A stretch of 24,679 bases of DNA. It comes from JAWWPY01 sp036394075 (lineage in GTDB: Bacteria > Actinomycetota > Actinomycetes > Streptosporangiales > Streptosporangiaceae). The DNA is taken from the NCBI GenBank assembly GCA_036394075.1, contig DASWFT010000134.1, positions 1 to 24,679 on the forward strand, read 5' to 3'. Below the pieces are notes generated by a model, which saw only the letters and a list, made by a program, of their open reading frames with translations, was not told where the DNA came from and searched no databases. A program made the position numbers and the translations under genes. Below, piece by piece: positions 1 through 7,554 of this stretch; the first letter of the stretch is position 1, and the number at the start of each line of letters is the position of its first letter.

Positions 1-516
1 TTCAACGGCGGGGATGACTTCCTCGGCTCGGCCCGCGAGCGGTTGTTCGGCTTCATCAACGGCCAGACCGGCGCCGGCAACCCGAACGCCCAAGGATTCG
101 TGCACCTGGTCAAGGACGGGTTCGCCTCGTCGGACGCCTCCGCCGGCAACACCGCGATGATCGACGCCCTGCGCAACGGCGGCGACCTGCTGAACGTGTT
201 CGGTGACTTCCCGACCCTGGCCGACCTCCGGCACGCCGACGCCTACAGCCCGCTATGGGACGCGCAGCTGGGCCTGTGGACCCCCAAGGCGGTCAGCGAA
301 GGACTGAATACCCGCCAGATCGACGAGAACGTCGTGTTCAACCTGGCCGCCACCCGGCCCGACCTGCTCACCGGTGTCGACCCGGCCACCGGCAAGCCGG
401 CCCCTTACGGCTCGGTCGGCGTGGACATCAACTGCGCGGTGATCGGCTTCACCGCCGCCGCCCCCACCGCCAACCTCGCCCCCCCCGCTCCCAACTCACA
501 GTTCCCCCCACGCTAG
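1..516 (+). CDS. Conserved hypothetical protein, 3' part only
   Basis: The reading frame is open from base 1 to the TAG at 514-516, so the window holds only the last 171 residues and the true start lies upstream. A TTG at 43 is in frame, but there is good coding sequence before it and it is not taken as the start. The protein is acidic, rich in Gly, Asp and Asn, and has no clear membrane segment. It contains stretches such as SVGVDINCAVIGF near its end and finishes in a Pro/Ala-rich tail (about the last 25 residues). I recall similar proteins of unknown function in actinomycetes but cannot name a family or activity. A strong hairpin follows 14 bp after the stop, so this gene ends a transcript of its own and is probably not tied to the genes to its right. 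Confidence 0.75.
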   Translation, partial: FNGGDDFLGSARERLFGFINGQTGAGNPNAQGFVHLVKDGFASSDASAGNTAMIDALRNGGDLLNVFGDFPTLADLRHADAYSPLWDAQLGLWTPKAVSEGLNTRQIDENVVFNLAATRPDLLTGVDPATGKPAPYGSVGVDINCAVIGFTAAAPTANLAPPAPNSQFPPR

Positions 517-530
517 CCACAGCCACCAGG

Positions 531-564
531 CCAGACGGCGGGCCCGATCGGGTCCGCCGTCTGG
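531..564 (+). terminator. Strong hairpin terminator after the partial gene
   Basis: Bases 531-564 form a near-perfect inverted repeat: a 15-bp stem beginning CCAGACGGCGG, a GATC loop, and a matching right arm with one G/T pair. It starts 14 bp after the stop at 516. There is no clear T-run, which is common for terminators in high-GC actinomycetes. The rest of the 517-768 gap shows nothing else I can name. Confidence 0.8.
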
Positions 565-768
565 CGGAGTGGGAACGCATCCCTGCAGCTGCTCAGAGCG
601 AGCCTGCCGACGCACTTCACCGTTCAATGCAGGCGGCGAGGAAACGCGTGACCGTCTGGTCGAAGCCGGCAGGCCAGAGGTAAGAAACCTGGAGGCTGAC
701 GACGCTAACTACGTGGAAGCGGGCTGAACGGCCCCGCGATGATGCTATCGCTGGGAGGACACCGTTCC

Positions 769-1065
769 ATGACCGTGACGCTGGGCATACTGGCGCTGCT
801 GGAAGCCAAAGCCGGTAAGGGCGAACAACTGGCGGCATTCCTCAAGGCCGGCCGGGAGCTGGCCGTCGCCGAGCAGGGCACCGTCACCTGGTACGCGTTC
901 AAGATCAGCGACATCAGCTACGGCATCTTCGACACCTTCGCCACCGGCGACGCCCGCACCGCGCACATCAACGGCCAGATACCGGCTGCGCTAGCCGAAG
1001 TGTCGGCCGATCTGCTGGCCCGCGAACCGGAGATTCGGCCCGTCAACGTCCTAGCCGCCAAGTAG
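769..1065 (+). CDS. Antibiotic biosynthesis monooxygenase (ABM) domain protein
   Basis: A 98-residue single-domain protein of the dimeric ferredoxin-like ABM fold. The pattern LGILALLEAKAGKGEQLAAFL, then EQGTVTWYAFKI, then YGIFDTFAT, then HINGQIPAAL is typical of the small YgiN/ABM proteins that act as cofactor-free monooxygenases, heme-degrading enzymes, or proteins of unknown role. The ATG at 769 is preferred over the in-frame ATG at 739 because GGGAGG (753-758) lies 10 bp upstream and the family begins at this point. The gene stands alone between the upstream terminator and the convergent EchA19-like gene, 31 bp away. The family is clear, but substrate and pathway cannot be read from the sequence. 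A link to the neighbouring steroid genes is only positional. Confidence 0.85.
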   Translation: MTVTLGILALLEAKAGKGEQLAAFLKAGRELAVAEQGTVTWYAFKISDISYGIFDTFATGDARTAHINGQIPAALAEVSADLLAREPEIRPVNVLAAK

Positions 1066-1096
1066 ACCGCCATTGGCCCGATCAGGAATCACTCGT

Positions 1097-2071
1097 CTAG
1101 CGGTCGCGGAACTCGGGTTTGCGCTTCTCGGTGAAGGCGCGGGGGCCTTCCTTGGCGTCCTCGCTGCGGAACACCGCCATGCCGATGCTGGACTCGACCG
1201 CGAACGCGTCGTTCTCGGCCATGCCCTCGGTCGCCCGGATCGCCCGCAGGATCGCGCGCACGGCGACGGGCCCGTTCGCCGCGATCATGTCCGCGATCTC
1301 CAGCGCCTTCGCCAGCGCCTGGCCGTCTGGCACCACATGTCCGATCAGGCCGATCTCCCTGGCCTCGGCCGCGCTGATGTGCCGCCCGGTAAGCAGCAGG
1401 TCGGCAGCGATCGTGTACGGGATCTGCCGCGGCAGCCGCACCGCAGATCCGCCCAGCGGGAAGAGCCCCCAGCGGGCCTCGGAGATGCCAAATCTGGCGC
1501 TCTCGCCGGCCACCCGTATGTCGGTGGCCTGCAGGATCTCGGTGCCGCCCGCGATCGCCGGCCCCTCGACGGCCGCGATCAGCGGCTTGGTCAGGCGGCG
1601 CCCCTTGAGCAGCGCCTCTACCACCGACATATCCCAGTCCCCGGTGCGGAACTGCTCACCCGGGTGCGAGATGGTCATGGCCTTCAGGTCGGCGCCCGCG
1701 CAGAACGCCCCGCCCGCGCCGGTCAGTACGCAGACCCTGATATCGGGGTCGCTGTCCGTCTGGTCCCAGGCCTGACGCATCAGGGCCATCATCGGCCCGC
1801 TCAGCGCGTTGCGCGCCTCTGGGCGGTTCATCGTCACGATCAGAACGTGCCCCCGGCGCTCAATCAGCGCGTGCGGCTGCGCGGTGTCGTCGGCGGGCGG
1901 TCGCCCTGGGTCCTCGGCGTGCGGCTGCGCGGCTTGATCAGCGTGCGGCCGCCCTGGGTCCTCAGCGTGCGACTGCGCGGTGTCGTCGGCGGGCGGCGGC
2001 CCTATGTCGTCGGCGTGCGGCGGCCCTGTGTCTGCGGCGGACCCAGCCGCTGGCGCGGGCGTCGAGGTCAT
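1097..2071 (-). CDS. echA19: EchA19-like enoyl-CoA hydratase (crotonase family), steroid side chain
   Basis: A 324-residue crotonase. From residue about 68 it matches what I remember of mycobacterial EchA19 closely: ERRGHxLIVTMNRP, then LTGAGGAFCAGADL (first oxyanion-hole strand), then GPAIAGGTEI and FGISEARWG. The two acids E178 and E198 are 20 residues apart, as in the catalytic pair of rat crotonase, so the hydratase chemistry looks intact. EchA19 hydrates the side-chain enoyl-CoA during cholesterol breakdown in the cytoplasm. The first 67 residues are odd: about 6.5 tandem 8-residue repeats (e.g. QPHAEDPGRPPADDTA) that EchA19 lacks. There is no other start codon between residue 1 and the crotonase core, so the extension should be translated. 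GAGGAG (2083-2088) is 11 bp before the ATG. The gene is divergent from the FadD19-like gene, the same arrangement as echA19/fadD19 in M. tuberculosis, with a KstR-type site between them. Confidence 0.85.
   Translation of the reverse strand: MTSTPAPAAGSAADTGPPHADDIGPPPADDTAQSHAEDPGRPHADQAAQPHAEDPGRPPADDTAQPHALIERRGHVLIVTMNRPEARNALSGPMMALMRQAWDQTDSDPDIRVCVLTGAGGAFCAGADLKAMTISHPGEQFRTGDWDMSVVEALLKGRRLTKPLIAAVEGPAIAGGTEILQATDIRVAGESARFGISEARWGLFPLGGSAVRLPRQIPYTIAADLLLTGRHISAAEAREIGLIGHVVPDGQALAKALEIADMIAANGPVAVRAILRAIRATEGMAENDAFAVESSIGMAVFRSEDAKEGPRAFTEKRKPEFRDR
1868..2023 (-). repeat. In-frame 24-bp tandem repeats encoding the N-terminus of the hydratase
   Basis: About 6.5 imperfect copies of a 24-bp unit, each giving eight residues of the form [Q/R]P-[H/P]A-[D/E]D-x-[A/G]. 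They code for residues 17-68 of the EchA19-like protein and stop exactly where the crotonase fold begins. The peptide is Pro-, Asp- and His-rich and probably disordered. The regular period and in-frame phase are directly visible; any function is unknown. Confidence 0.85.
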
Positions 2072-2120
2072 CGCGGCGACATCTCCTCACTTTTGGACCC
2101 GGCAGAGGGTTGCTCGAAAC

Positions 2121-2134
2121 GATAACACGTTCTA
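2121..2134. promoter_or_regulatory. KstR-type operator (weaker copy)
   Basis: On the plus strand this reads GATAACACGTTCTA. It fits the KstR pattern TnnAACnnGTTnnA except at the first base. It lies in the 74-bp divergent gap, 11 bp before the FadD19-like ATG and 49 bp before the EchA19-like ATG, so one repressor dimer could control both. KstR is the TetR-family cholesterol regulator of mycobacteria and rhodococci. Its gene is not in this window. Confidence 0.65.
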
Positions 2135-2145
2135 GTTTCATTCCC

Positions 2146-3807
2146 ATGGCCCTGAACTTCGCGGACATCTTCGAGCATGCTGTTGACGCCTTCCCGGACC
2201 GTATCGCGGTGGCCTGCGGCGACAGGCAGGTGACCTATAGCGAGCTTGAAGGGCGCGCGAACCGGCTGGCTCATCACCTGGCTGGGATCGGGGTGAGGCC
2301 AGGAGACCACGTCGGGCTCTACGCCCGCAATTCCATCGAGGCAGCCGAGGCGATCATCGCAGCGTGCAAGCTCCGCGCCGTCACGGTGAATATCAATTAC
2401 CGCTACGTCGAGAACGAGTTGCGCTACATGTTCGAGGACTCGGACCCGGCCGCGCTCGTCTACGACAGGGAGTTCGCGCCGCGCGTGGCGGCGGTAGCGC
2501 CGACCGCGCCCGGCCTGCGCGGCACAGTCGTGATCGACGACGGCAGCGACGCCGACATCGGCGCGGGGACCGAGTACGAGGCAGCCCTGGCGGCCGCCTC
2601 GGCGGAGCGCGACTTCCCGCCGCGCAGCAGCGACGACGTCTACATCATCTACACCGGCGGCACAACCGGCTATCCCAAGGGCGTCATGTGGCGTCACGAG
2701 GACATCTGGCGCACCCTCGCCGGGGGCATCAACTTCGTCACCGGCGTCCCGTTGGCTGACGAATGGGAGCAGTCCCGCCGCGGTCTGCAATCGGGCGGGC
2801 TCGTCAAGCTCTGCGCGGCACCGCTGATCCATGGCGCCGCGCAGGTGGCCACGCTCGGCGGGCTGTTCGCCGGCGAGACGATCGTGCTGATGCCGCGCTT
2901 CGACGCCCACGAGATCTGGCGCACGGTGGAGCGGCGCAAGGTCAACCTGCTCGTCATCATCGGCGACGCGATGGCCCGGCCGCTGATCGACGCCTACCGG
3001 GCGGGCGGCTACGACGCCTCGTCGCTGGTGGCCATCTCCTCGAGCGCGGCGCTGTTCTCGCCCGTGGTCAAGGACGACTGCACCACATTGCTGCCCAACG
3101 TCGTCATCACGGAGGCGATCGGCTCCTCTGAGACCGGCTTCGCTGGCTTGGGTTTCGTGGCCGCCGGCGCCGAGCAGCGCGGCGGCCCGACCGTCACGCC
3201 CGCCCCGGACACCATCGTGCTCGACGACGAGGGCCACCGGGCGGGTCCCGGGCAAGTGGGCAGGCTCGCCAGAGGCGGGCATTTTCCGCTTGGCTACTAC
3301 AAGGACCCGGTCAAGTCCGCCGCGATCTTCACCGAGGTGGACGGGAAGCGCTACACGGTGCCAGGCGACTGGGCGCGGGTCGAGGCCGACGGCAGCGTGA
3401 CCCTGCTGGGCCGGGGCAATACCTGCGTGAATACCGGTGGCGAGAAGGTCTTCCCCGAGGAGGTGGAGGGCGCGCTGAAGTCACACGCCGACATCTTCGA
3501 CGCGCTCGTCATCGGCGTGCCCGATGAGCGTCTCGGGCAGCGCGTAGCGGCGCTGGTGCAGTTGCGGGAGGGCCGGGCGCTCGACCTGGCCGCGCTCGAG
3601 GCACACCTTCGCGGCCAGATCGCCGGCTATAAGGTGCCGCGCAGCATCTGGCTGGTCGACTCCATCGGCCGCACAGCAGCAGGCAAGGCCGACTATGGGT
3701 GGGCGCGCCAGCACGTCACCGACCACCCAGCGGCCAAGCACCCGCCCGGCACTGACCACCCGCCCAGCGCTGACCACCCGGCCAGCGTCGGCCGCCCGGG
3801 CATTTGA
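2146..3807 (+). CDS. fadD19: FadD19-like steroid acyl-CoA ligase
   Basis: A 553-residue ANL-superfamily acyl-CoA synthetase that activates a carboxylate with ATP and CoA. Visible motifs are the P-loop YTGGTTGYPKGV (169-180) followed by MWRHEDIW, then GDAMARPL, ITEAIGSSETGF (A5), GRGNTCVNTGGEKVFPEEVE (A8 hinge region) and the C-terminal catalytic lysine K514 in RTAAGKADYGW. These and the opening (LNFADIFEHAVDAFPDRIA) follow FadD19 of M. tuberculosis as I recall it. FadD19 activates sterol side-chain acids and is needed for C24-branched sterols in Rhodococcus. The ATG at 2146 is chosen over an in-frame TTG at 2110 because family members begin here; no clear ribosome site is seen, so the mRNA may be nearly leaderless. 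The last about 28 residues are a His/Pro repeat tail not expected in the family. The stop lies just before the IpdC-like gene, so the two are one transcript. Confidence 0.85.
   Translation: MALNFADIFEHAVDAFPDRIAVACGDRQVTYSELEGRANRLAHHLAGIGVRPGDHVGLYARNSIEAAEAIIAACKLRAVTVNINYRYVENELRYMFEDSDPAALVYDREFAPRVAAVAPTAPGLRGTVVIDDGSDADIGAGTEYEAALAAASAERDFPPRSSDDVYIIYTGGTTGYPKGVMWRHEDIWRTLAGGINFVTGVPLADEWEQSRRGLQSGGLVKLCAAPLIHGAAQVATLGGLFAGETIVLMPRFDAHEIWRTVERRKVNLLVIIGDAMARPLIDAYRAGGYDASSLVAISSSAALFSPVVKDDCTTLLPNVVITEAIGSSETGFAGLGFVAAGAEQRGGPTVTPAPDTIVLDDEGHRAGPGQVGRLARGGHFPLGYYKDPVKSAAIFTEVDGKRYTVPGDWARVEADGSVTLLGRGNTCVNTGGEKVFPEEVEGALKSHADIFDALVIGVPDERLGQRVAALVQLREGRALDLAALEAHLRGQIAGYKVPRSIWLVDSIGRTAAGKADYGWARQHVTDHPAAKHPPGTDHPPSADHPASVGRPGI
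3718..3802 (+). repeat. Degenerate His/Pro-coding tandem repeat at the ligase 3' end
   Basis: Four to five imperfect units of about 15-18 bp built on a core like CTGACCACCCGCCCAGC. They encode the tail TDHPAAKHPPGTDHPPSADH and the residues after it. They begin right after the conserved end of the ANL domain and run to the stop codon. The CTGACC core recurs in the repeats at 4927-5049 and 16394-16464. Confidence 0.7.
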
Positions 3808-3815
3808 GAAGAACC

Positions 3816-4976
3816 GTGCGGACGACGCTGTGCACGCTGCTCGATATCGAGCACCCCATTGTCGGCTTTACCCCGTCCGAGCACGTCGCCGCCGCCATCA
3901 GCCGGGCCGGAGGCCTGGGCGTGCTGGGCTGCGTCCGCTTCAACGACCCGGCCGATCTGGACGCCGCGTTGCGCTGGATGGACGCCAACACTGGCGGACG
4001 GCCGTACGGGGTCGATGTCGTGATGCCCGCCCACATCCCCACCGAGGGCGCCCCGATCGACCTGGACCGGATGATTCCAGCAGCGCACAAGGATTTCGTG
4101 GAGCAGACGCTGATCAAGCTCGGTGTGCCGCCGCTGCCCGACGGCTCGCCGACCGGCGACGGCGTGCTCGGCTGGCTGCACTCGGTCGCGCGGCAGCATG
4201 TCGAGGTGGCCCTGGCCCATCCCGCGCGCCTGATCGCGAACGCGCTCGGCCCGCCGCCGCCCGACGTCATCTCGCGCGCTCACGATGCCGGCATGCTGGT
4301 CGCGGCGCTGGCCGGGAAGGCCGAGCATGCGCGCGGTCACGTCGCCAGCGGAGTGGACATAGTCGTGGCCCAGGGCTACGAGGCAGGCGGGCACACCGGC
4401 GAGATCGCGAGCATGGTGCTCGTACCGGAGATCGTCGACGCGGTCGGCGCGCAGGCGCCCGTGCTGGCCGCGGGCGGGATCGGATGCGGCCGCCAGATAG
4501 CCGCCGCTCTCGCGCTGGGCGCCGTCGGCGTCTGGATGGGCTCGGCCTGGCTCACCACCGAGGAGTACACACTGTCGGCGGCCATGCCCGCCATGCGCGA
4601 GGCGCTACTGGCGGCCACGTCGTCGGACACCGTCCGCGCGCGGATCTACAGTGGCAAACCTGCCCGTCTGCTGAAGAACCGCTGGACACAGGCGTGGGCA
4701 CAACCGGGCGCTCCCGAGCCGCTCCCCATGCCGCTGCAGAACCTGCTGGTCAGCGAGGCACACCAGCGGCTGATGCGCTCGGGCCGGCCCGACGTGGTGC
4801 CCATGCCGGTTGGGCAGATTGTCGGCCGGATGAATGAGGTCCGCCCGGTCGCCGAGGTGATCAAAGCTCTGCTGCAAGAGGTCGACGAGGCCCTGACCCG
4901 GCTTGAGGGCCTGCGCTCGCCGGCGGAAGCTGACCCGGGGAACACTGACCGGGGAAAGCCGACCGGGGAAAGCTGA
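3816..4976 (+). CDS. IpdC-like FMN oxidoreductase (nitronate monooxygenase family)
   Basis: A 386-residue TIM-barrel flavoprotein of the nitronate monooxygenase/2-nitropropane dioxygenase group. Key segments are GGLGVLG near the N-terminus, PYGVDVVMP, NALGPPPPDV, GVDIVVAQGYEAGGHTGEI (FMN-phosphate and active-site region), VLAAGGIG and GAVGVWMGSAWL. It resembles Rv3553 (IpdC) of M. tuberculosis, implicated in oxidising a CoA thioester intermediate from the last two steroid rings. That assignment is from memory of the sequence. Start: an in-frame TTG at 3804 overlaps the ligase stop, but the GTG at 3816 gives the family-like MRTTLCTLL opening and has GAGAAG a few bases before it. The last about 20 residues (PAEADPGNTDRGKPTGES) come from a tandem repeat that also contains the stop codon. 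It is co-transcribed with the FadD19-like gene. Confidence 0.75.
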   Translation: MRTTLCTLLDIEHPIVGFTPSEHVAAAISRAGGLGVLGCVRFNDPADLDAALRWMDANTGGRPYGVDVVMPAHIPTEGAPIDLDRMIPAAHKDFVEQTLIKLGVPPLPDGSPTGDGVLGWLHSVARQHVEVALAHPARLIANALGPPPPDVISRAHDAGMLVAALAGKAEHARGHVASGVDIVVAQGYEAGGHTGEIASMVLVPEIVDAVGAQAPVLAAGGIGCGRQIAAALALGAVGVWMGSAWLTTEEYTLSAAMPAMREALLAATSSDTVRARIYSGKPARLLKNRWTQAWAQPGAPEPLPMPLQNLLVSEAHQRLMRSGRPDVVPMPVGQIVGRMNEVRPVAEVIKALLQEVDEALTRLEGLRSPAEADPGNTDRGKPTGES

Positions 4977-5049
4977 CCAGGGAAGGCTGACCGGGGAAAG
5001 CTGACCCGGAACGCTGACCCGGAACGCTGACCCGGAACGCTGACCGGGC
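4927..5049. repeat. Minisatellite over the stop codon of the IpdC-like gene
   Basis: About nine tandem units of 13-15 bp. The left half is built on GCTGACCGGGGAAA and the right half is three exact copies of GCTGACCCGGAAC. The array starts inside the coding end of the IpdC-like gene, supplies its TGA (4974-4976), and fills almost the whole 80-bp gap to the convergent amidase gene. Confidence 0.85.
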
Positions 5050-5056
5050 AGCAAGG

Positions 5057-6178
5057 TCAGGTCCGCACGGCCTGCTCGAGGACGGCTCCGGCGGCGAGCA
5101 GGCGCTCCTCGCTGCCGGCCGGGCCGATGAGCTGAACGCTGGCTGGCAGTGGCCCGCCGGTTGGTACCGGCAGGGCCAGCGCGGGAACGCCGGCCAGGTT
5201 GACCGGTGCCGTGAGCCCCCGGATCCGGAGCATTTCCCTGGCGTTGTCGAGAGTCGGCGGGAACCCGAGCAGCGTCGGGAGGGCCAGCAACTCGACCTGG
5301 TCCCACAGCGACGACAATGTCGCCCGCCACCGGGCCGCCTCCTGGCGGGCCGCACCGAGCGCCGCCGGGCTGACCTCGCTGGCCGCGCGCAGCCGGCCCA
5401 GCACGTCGCGGCCGATCCGATCCGGTGCGGCCCTGACCAGCGCGCCGTCGGATGCCCACGCCTCGGCGTCGAGCACGGTCAGCGCCGCGGTCATCGCGGA
5501 GTCGAGTCCCGGCAGGGTGATCGGCATGATCTGCCAGCCCGCCGAGGCCAGCGCTGAATCGACGGCCGCGTCGATGGCGGGGTCGGCATCCATCGCCAGT
5601 CGCCCGACGACCCGAGGCGACCGGGCGGACACGGCGAACCCGGGTTCGAGCAGCGCCATCCCGGCGATCAGGCCGGCCACATCACGCGCCATGGGACCGA
5701 CGGTGTCCAGGCTCGGCGCAAGCGGCCACACGCCGGTCAGCGGTACCCGGCCCCACGTGGTTTTCAGGCCGGCTACCCCGCAGCACGCCGCGGGGATCCG
5801 GATTGACCCTCCGGTGTCCGACCCGTACGCCACGTCGGCCTCGCCGTTGCCCACCGCCACCGCCGAGCCGCTCGACGACCCGCCCGGGACGCGCGCCGGA
5901 TCGAGGGGATTGGCCGGCGTCCCGAAGGCCTTATTGATCCCGCTGATGCCAAAGGCCAGTTCATGCAGATTGGTCTTGCCGGCCAGGTGCGCTTCGCCGC
6001 GGGCGGCAGCGGCGCGCAACCCGGCCAGGCACGCGGCATCGGCCGACGCGGGACGGGCGCGGTCGGCAACGGCGAGGCACCCCGCCGTCGTGGGCAGGCC
6101 AGCCACGTCGATGATGTCCTTGACCGCGACCCGCAGGCCGACACCCGGCGCGGCCTCCATGATGATCCACGTGGACAT
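5057..6178 (-). CDS. Amidase-signature family hydrolase
   Basis: A 373-residue amidase-signature enzyme, at the short end for this family (usually 450-500). With the ATG at 6178 the catalytic triad reads Lys20 in VAVKDIIDVAG, the cis-Ser in GGSSSGSA (99-106) and nucleophile Ser125 in SDTGGSIRIPA, so the enzyme should be active. Such enzymes hydrolyse amides or related C-N bonds; the substrate cannot be told. An in-frame TTG at 6217 would add 13 residues. Neither start has a good ribosome site, so the N-terminus is uncertain. The gene runs convergent to the IpdC-like gene. No KstR-type site is visible in the 6179-6402 gap, so its membership of the steroid pathway is unproven. That gap otherwise holds only a weak GCCGG/CCGGC hairpin. 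Confidence 0.85.
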   Translation of the reverse strand: MSTWIIMEAAPGVGLRVAVKDIIDVAGLPTTAGCLAVADRARPASADAACLAGLRAAAARGEAHLAGKTNLHELAFGISGINKAFGTPANPLDPARVPGGSSSGSAVAVGNGEADVAYGSDTGGSIRIPAACCGVAGLKTTWGRVPLTGVWPLAPSLDTVGPMARDVAGLIAGMALLEPGFAVSARSPRVVGRLAMDADPAIDAAVDSALASAGWQIMPITLPGLDSAMTAALTVLDAEAWASDGALVRAAPDRIGRDVLGRLRAASEVSPAALGAARQEAARWRATLSSLWDQVELLALPTLLGFPPTLDNAREMLRIRGLTAPVNLAGVPALALPVPTGGPLPASVQLIGPAGSEERLLAAGAVLEQAVRT

Positions 6179-6402
6179 GGCCGACAAGTATCGCAGGCCG
6201 CACGGCGGGATCGGCAAGATCGCGGGCAGGTTCCAGGCTCTCGGTCAGCACCGACCCGCGCCACCTGGGCCTCTTCGTTCTCTTGGGCGCGCAATCACTG
6301 CCTTCCGATCCAAGATCCTTTCAGGCCGGGTGAGTTATCCGGCTCTGCGCGCCACAGCGGTGCAGCGCTCGTCGCGCTCGCGCAACTCGCCGAGGGATCC
6401 CG

Positions 6403-7270
6403 CTACGGGCTCTGACAGGAGACGCTGGCGGGGACGACCGGGCTGGAAGCCTCGTTGGCCGTGAAGCCGAACGTGGTGCTGCCGCCAGGGGCGAGCACGT
6501 TGTTCCAGTTGGCGTTGGTCATCGTGGCGAGTGATCCGGCCTGCGACAGCGTCCCGTTCCATGAGCTGGTGATGGTCTCGCCGTTCGCCATCACCCAGCT
6601 GACTGTCCAGCCGTTCATGGTCGATGTCGTGGGGTTCGACACCGTCACTTGGCCCAGGAAGCCGCCCGGCCAGGTTTGGTTGATCGCGTAGGTCGCGCTG
6701 CACGGCGTGGTGGTGGGCGGCGGAGCGGTCGCGCCGATCCCGGTGACCTGGCCGTTGCCGCCGTCGAACACCACGTCGGAGCAGCCGTAGAACGTCTCAC
6801 TGCTGTCCGAGCGCGCCCACACCGAGTAGATGATGTGGTAGCCGGTCTTGTTCGCCGGCAGCGTGGCGTTCCAGTAGTAGTAGCTGTCGATGCTGCCAGG
6901 GTTCCCCACCGACGGCGGGTTGGTGCTCGTGGAGAACGGCACGCTCTGCATGTCGGCCCAGGTCAGGGGCTTGGTGGGGTCCCAGCCGTCCTTCGTGATG
7001 TACAGGGACCAGGTGCCTGGGTGGGCTGCCCACTTGTTGTACCTGATCTGGATGGTGGCCCCGGAGGTCAGGTGCGTCTTCGGCCAGTCGGGGCTGGCTT
7101 GGTCGAAGCCCGGTGGAGGTGATGCCGTCCTCATAGCAGAGGAAAGTACGGCTGCCGGGGATCATCATTGCGCCGTGCGCCGACGCAGGCACCGCGAAGA
7201 ACAGCGTTGCTCCCAGCGCCGCTATCGTGACGGCCACACTGGCCAGGATTGTCCCGGGTCGCTTCCGCAC
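6403..7270 (-). pseudogene. Broken AA10 lytic polysaccharide monooxygenase with CBM2
   Basis: The start is good: AAGGAGG, then GTG at 7270, then a Sec signal peptide of about 31 residues ending PASA, then mature HGAMMIPGSRTFLCYEDG. The first His is the N-terminal copper ligand of AA10 enzymes. Near 7105-7112 the frame breaks. The rest continues in another frame from GFDQASPDWPKTHLTSG, with the second copper His in NKWAAHPGTW, the SSETFYGCSDVVFDGGNG end of the catalytic domain, a short Pro/Thr linker and a C-terminal CBM2 with its Trp residues (NQTWPGG, NGWTVSW, ANWNNV). Compared with the family, about 50 residues between STG and the DWPKTHL segment are missing. So an internal deletion that also shifts frame has split the histidine brace. 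It is either a real pseudogene or an assembly collapse. An intact enzyme would oxidise cellulose or chitin. Confidence 0.8.
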
Positions 7271-7361
7271 GTTGCCAGCCTCCTTGGGTTCGGCCGTAGG
7301 CCATACGTTCGGTGAGCGTGATCGTAGGTTCCCGGGCACACGTGGTGAACAGGGCTGTGCC

Positions 7362-7388
7362 GCGGAATTCGCGGAATTCGCGGAATTC
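7362..7388. repeat. Three exact copies of a 9-bp repeat
   Basis: GCGGAATTC is repeated three times head to tail, followed by a partial fourth copy. It lies about 90 bp upstream of the broken LPMO gene and in the 284-bp gap before the end of the FadE27-like gene. No gene is seen in this gap. Confidence 0.85.
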
Positions 7389-7554
7389 GCGGGACGATGC
7401 TTCGGCGCACGTCACAGGGCGGACGGCCGGATCAGGCCACCACACGATTTCGGGCGCTGGCTGAAAGTTACGTCCGGCCCGCAGAGTTGTGGAGCATCAG
7501 CGGCATCCTCGGCGGATCCGCATCCCACTGCCCGGACCTGATACGCCGGTCCCG

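Noticed and set aside
2068..3282. Long minus-strand open frame opposite the FadD19-like gene
   Set aside because: It is a shadow frame created by high GC in third positions, full of Arg, Gly and His with no motif, while the plus strand has clear ANL motifs.
4927..5049. CRISPR-like array
   Set aside because: Units are directly adjacent with no unique spacers of regular length and no cas genes nearby, so it is an ordinary minisatellite.
7500..7554. Terminator for the FadE27-like gene
   Set aside because: Only short stems such as GGACC/GGTCC are present; none is strong enough to call.
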